A stretch of 6,801 nucleotides of DNA from an uncultured bacterium (GTDB lineage Bacteria; Cyanobacteriota; Vampirovibrionia; Gastranaerophilales; Gastranaerophilaceae): positions 1-6,801 of the forward strand of contig CACZPB010000236.1 in assembly GCA_902782905.1 (NCBI GenBank). Direction: 5' to 3'. Each line of letters starts with the position of its first letter. Within the stretch, counting starts at the first letter, position 1. The translations under genes and the position numbers were made by a program. Positions 6,799 through 6,801 of this stretch are shown piece by piece. The notes under the pieces are model-generated. The model saw nothing but the letters and a program-made list of their open reading frames with translations, made no database searches and was not told the origin of the DNA.

Positions 6799-6801
6799 AA
6801 A

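Noticed and set aside
1..6801. tRNA, rRNA, insertion-sequence or phage elements
   Set aside because: No T-arm consensus, rRNA-like stretch, transposase motif or terminal repeats were found by reading both strands.

Overview
The window is AT-rich, compact bacterial DNA from a diderm (two-membrane) organism. It encodes a full-length autotransporter with a Sec signal peptide and an outer-membrane beta-barrel. It also encodes what looks like a second outer-membrane barrel gene, broken by one in-frame amber codon. The small protein in the middle starts with an Asn-rich leader ending in Phe-Lys-Ala-Leu. From memory, such leaders are common in gut Gastranaerophilales (Vampirovibrionia/'Melainabacteria'). 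That lineage is a guess from style, not a demonstrated assignment; another AT-rich diderm gut bacterium is possible.

Layout: positions 51-1730 (+) form one continuous reading frame of 559 codon positions, interrupted only by a TAG at 903-905. The first part gives an acidic, Ser/Asp-rich soluble-looking region of about 230 residues followed by the first beta-strands. The part after the TAG gives the remaining amphipathic strands and a terminal Phe, as in outer-membrane barrels. Positions 1841-2155 (+) encode a 104-residue hypothetical protein with a strong ribosome binding site. Positions 2156-2324 are a non-coding gap between convergent genes, with a possible three-way-junction fold but no convincing terminator. 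Positions 2325-6767 (-) encode a 1480-residue autotransporter.

The autotransporter is the most informative gene. It has a signal peptide, an N-terminal zinc-metalloprotease-like domain, a long beta-solenoid passenger, an alpha-helical linker and a C-terminal beta-barrel. The protease region has HExxHxxG at residues 175-182 but no third metzincin ligand at the usual place. It instead has a distant His324 followed by Met332, an order that recalls leishmanolysin (peptidase family M8). Its only cysteine, Cys44, lies upstream of the zinc motif.

No tRNA, rRNA, CRISPR array, insertion sequence or phage gene was seen. The two large genes share a cell-surface theme but are convergent and separated by the small gene, so nothing shows that they act together.
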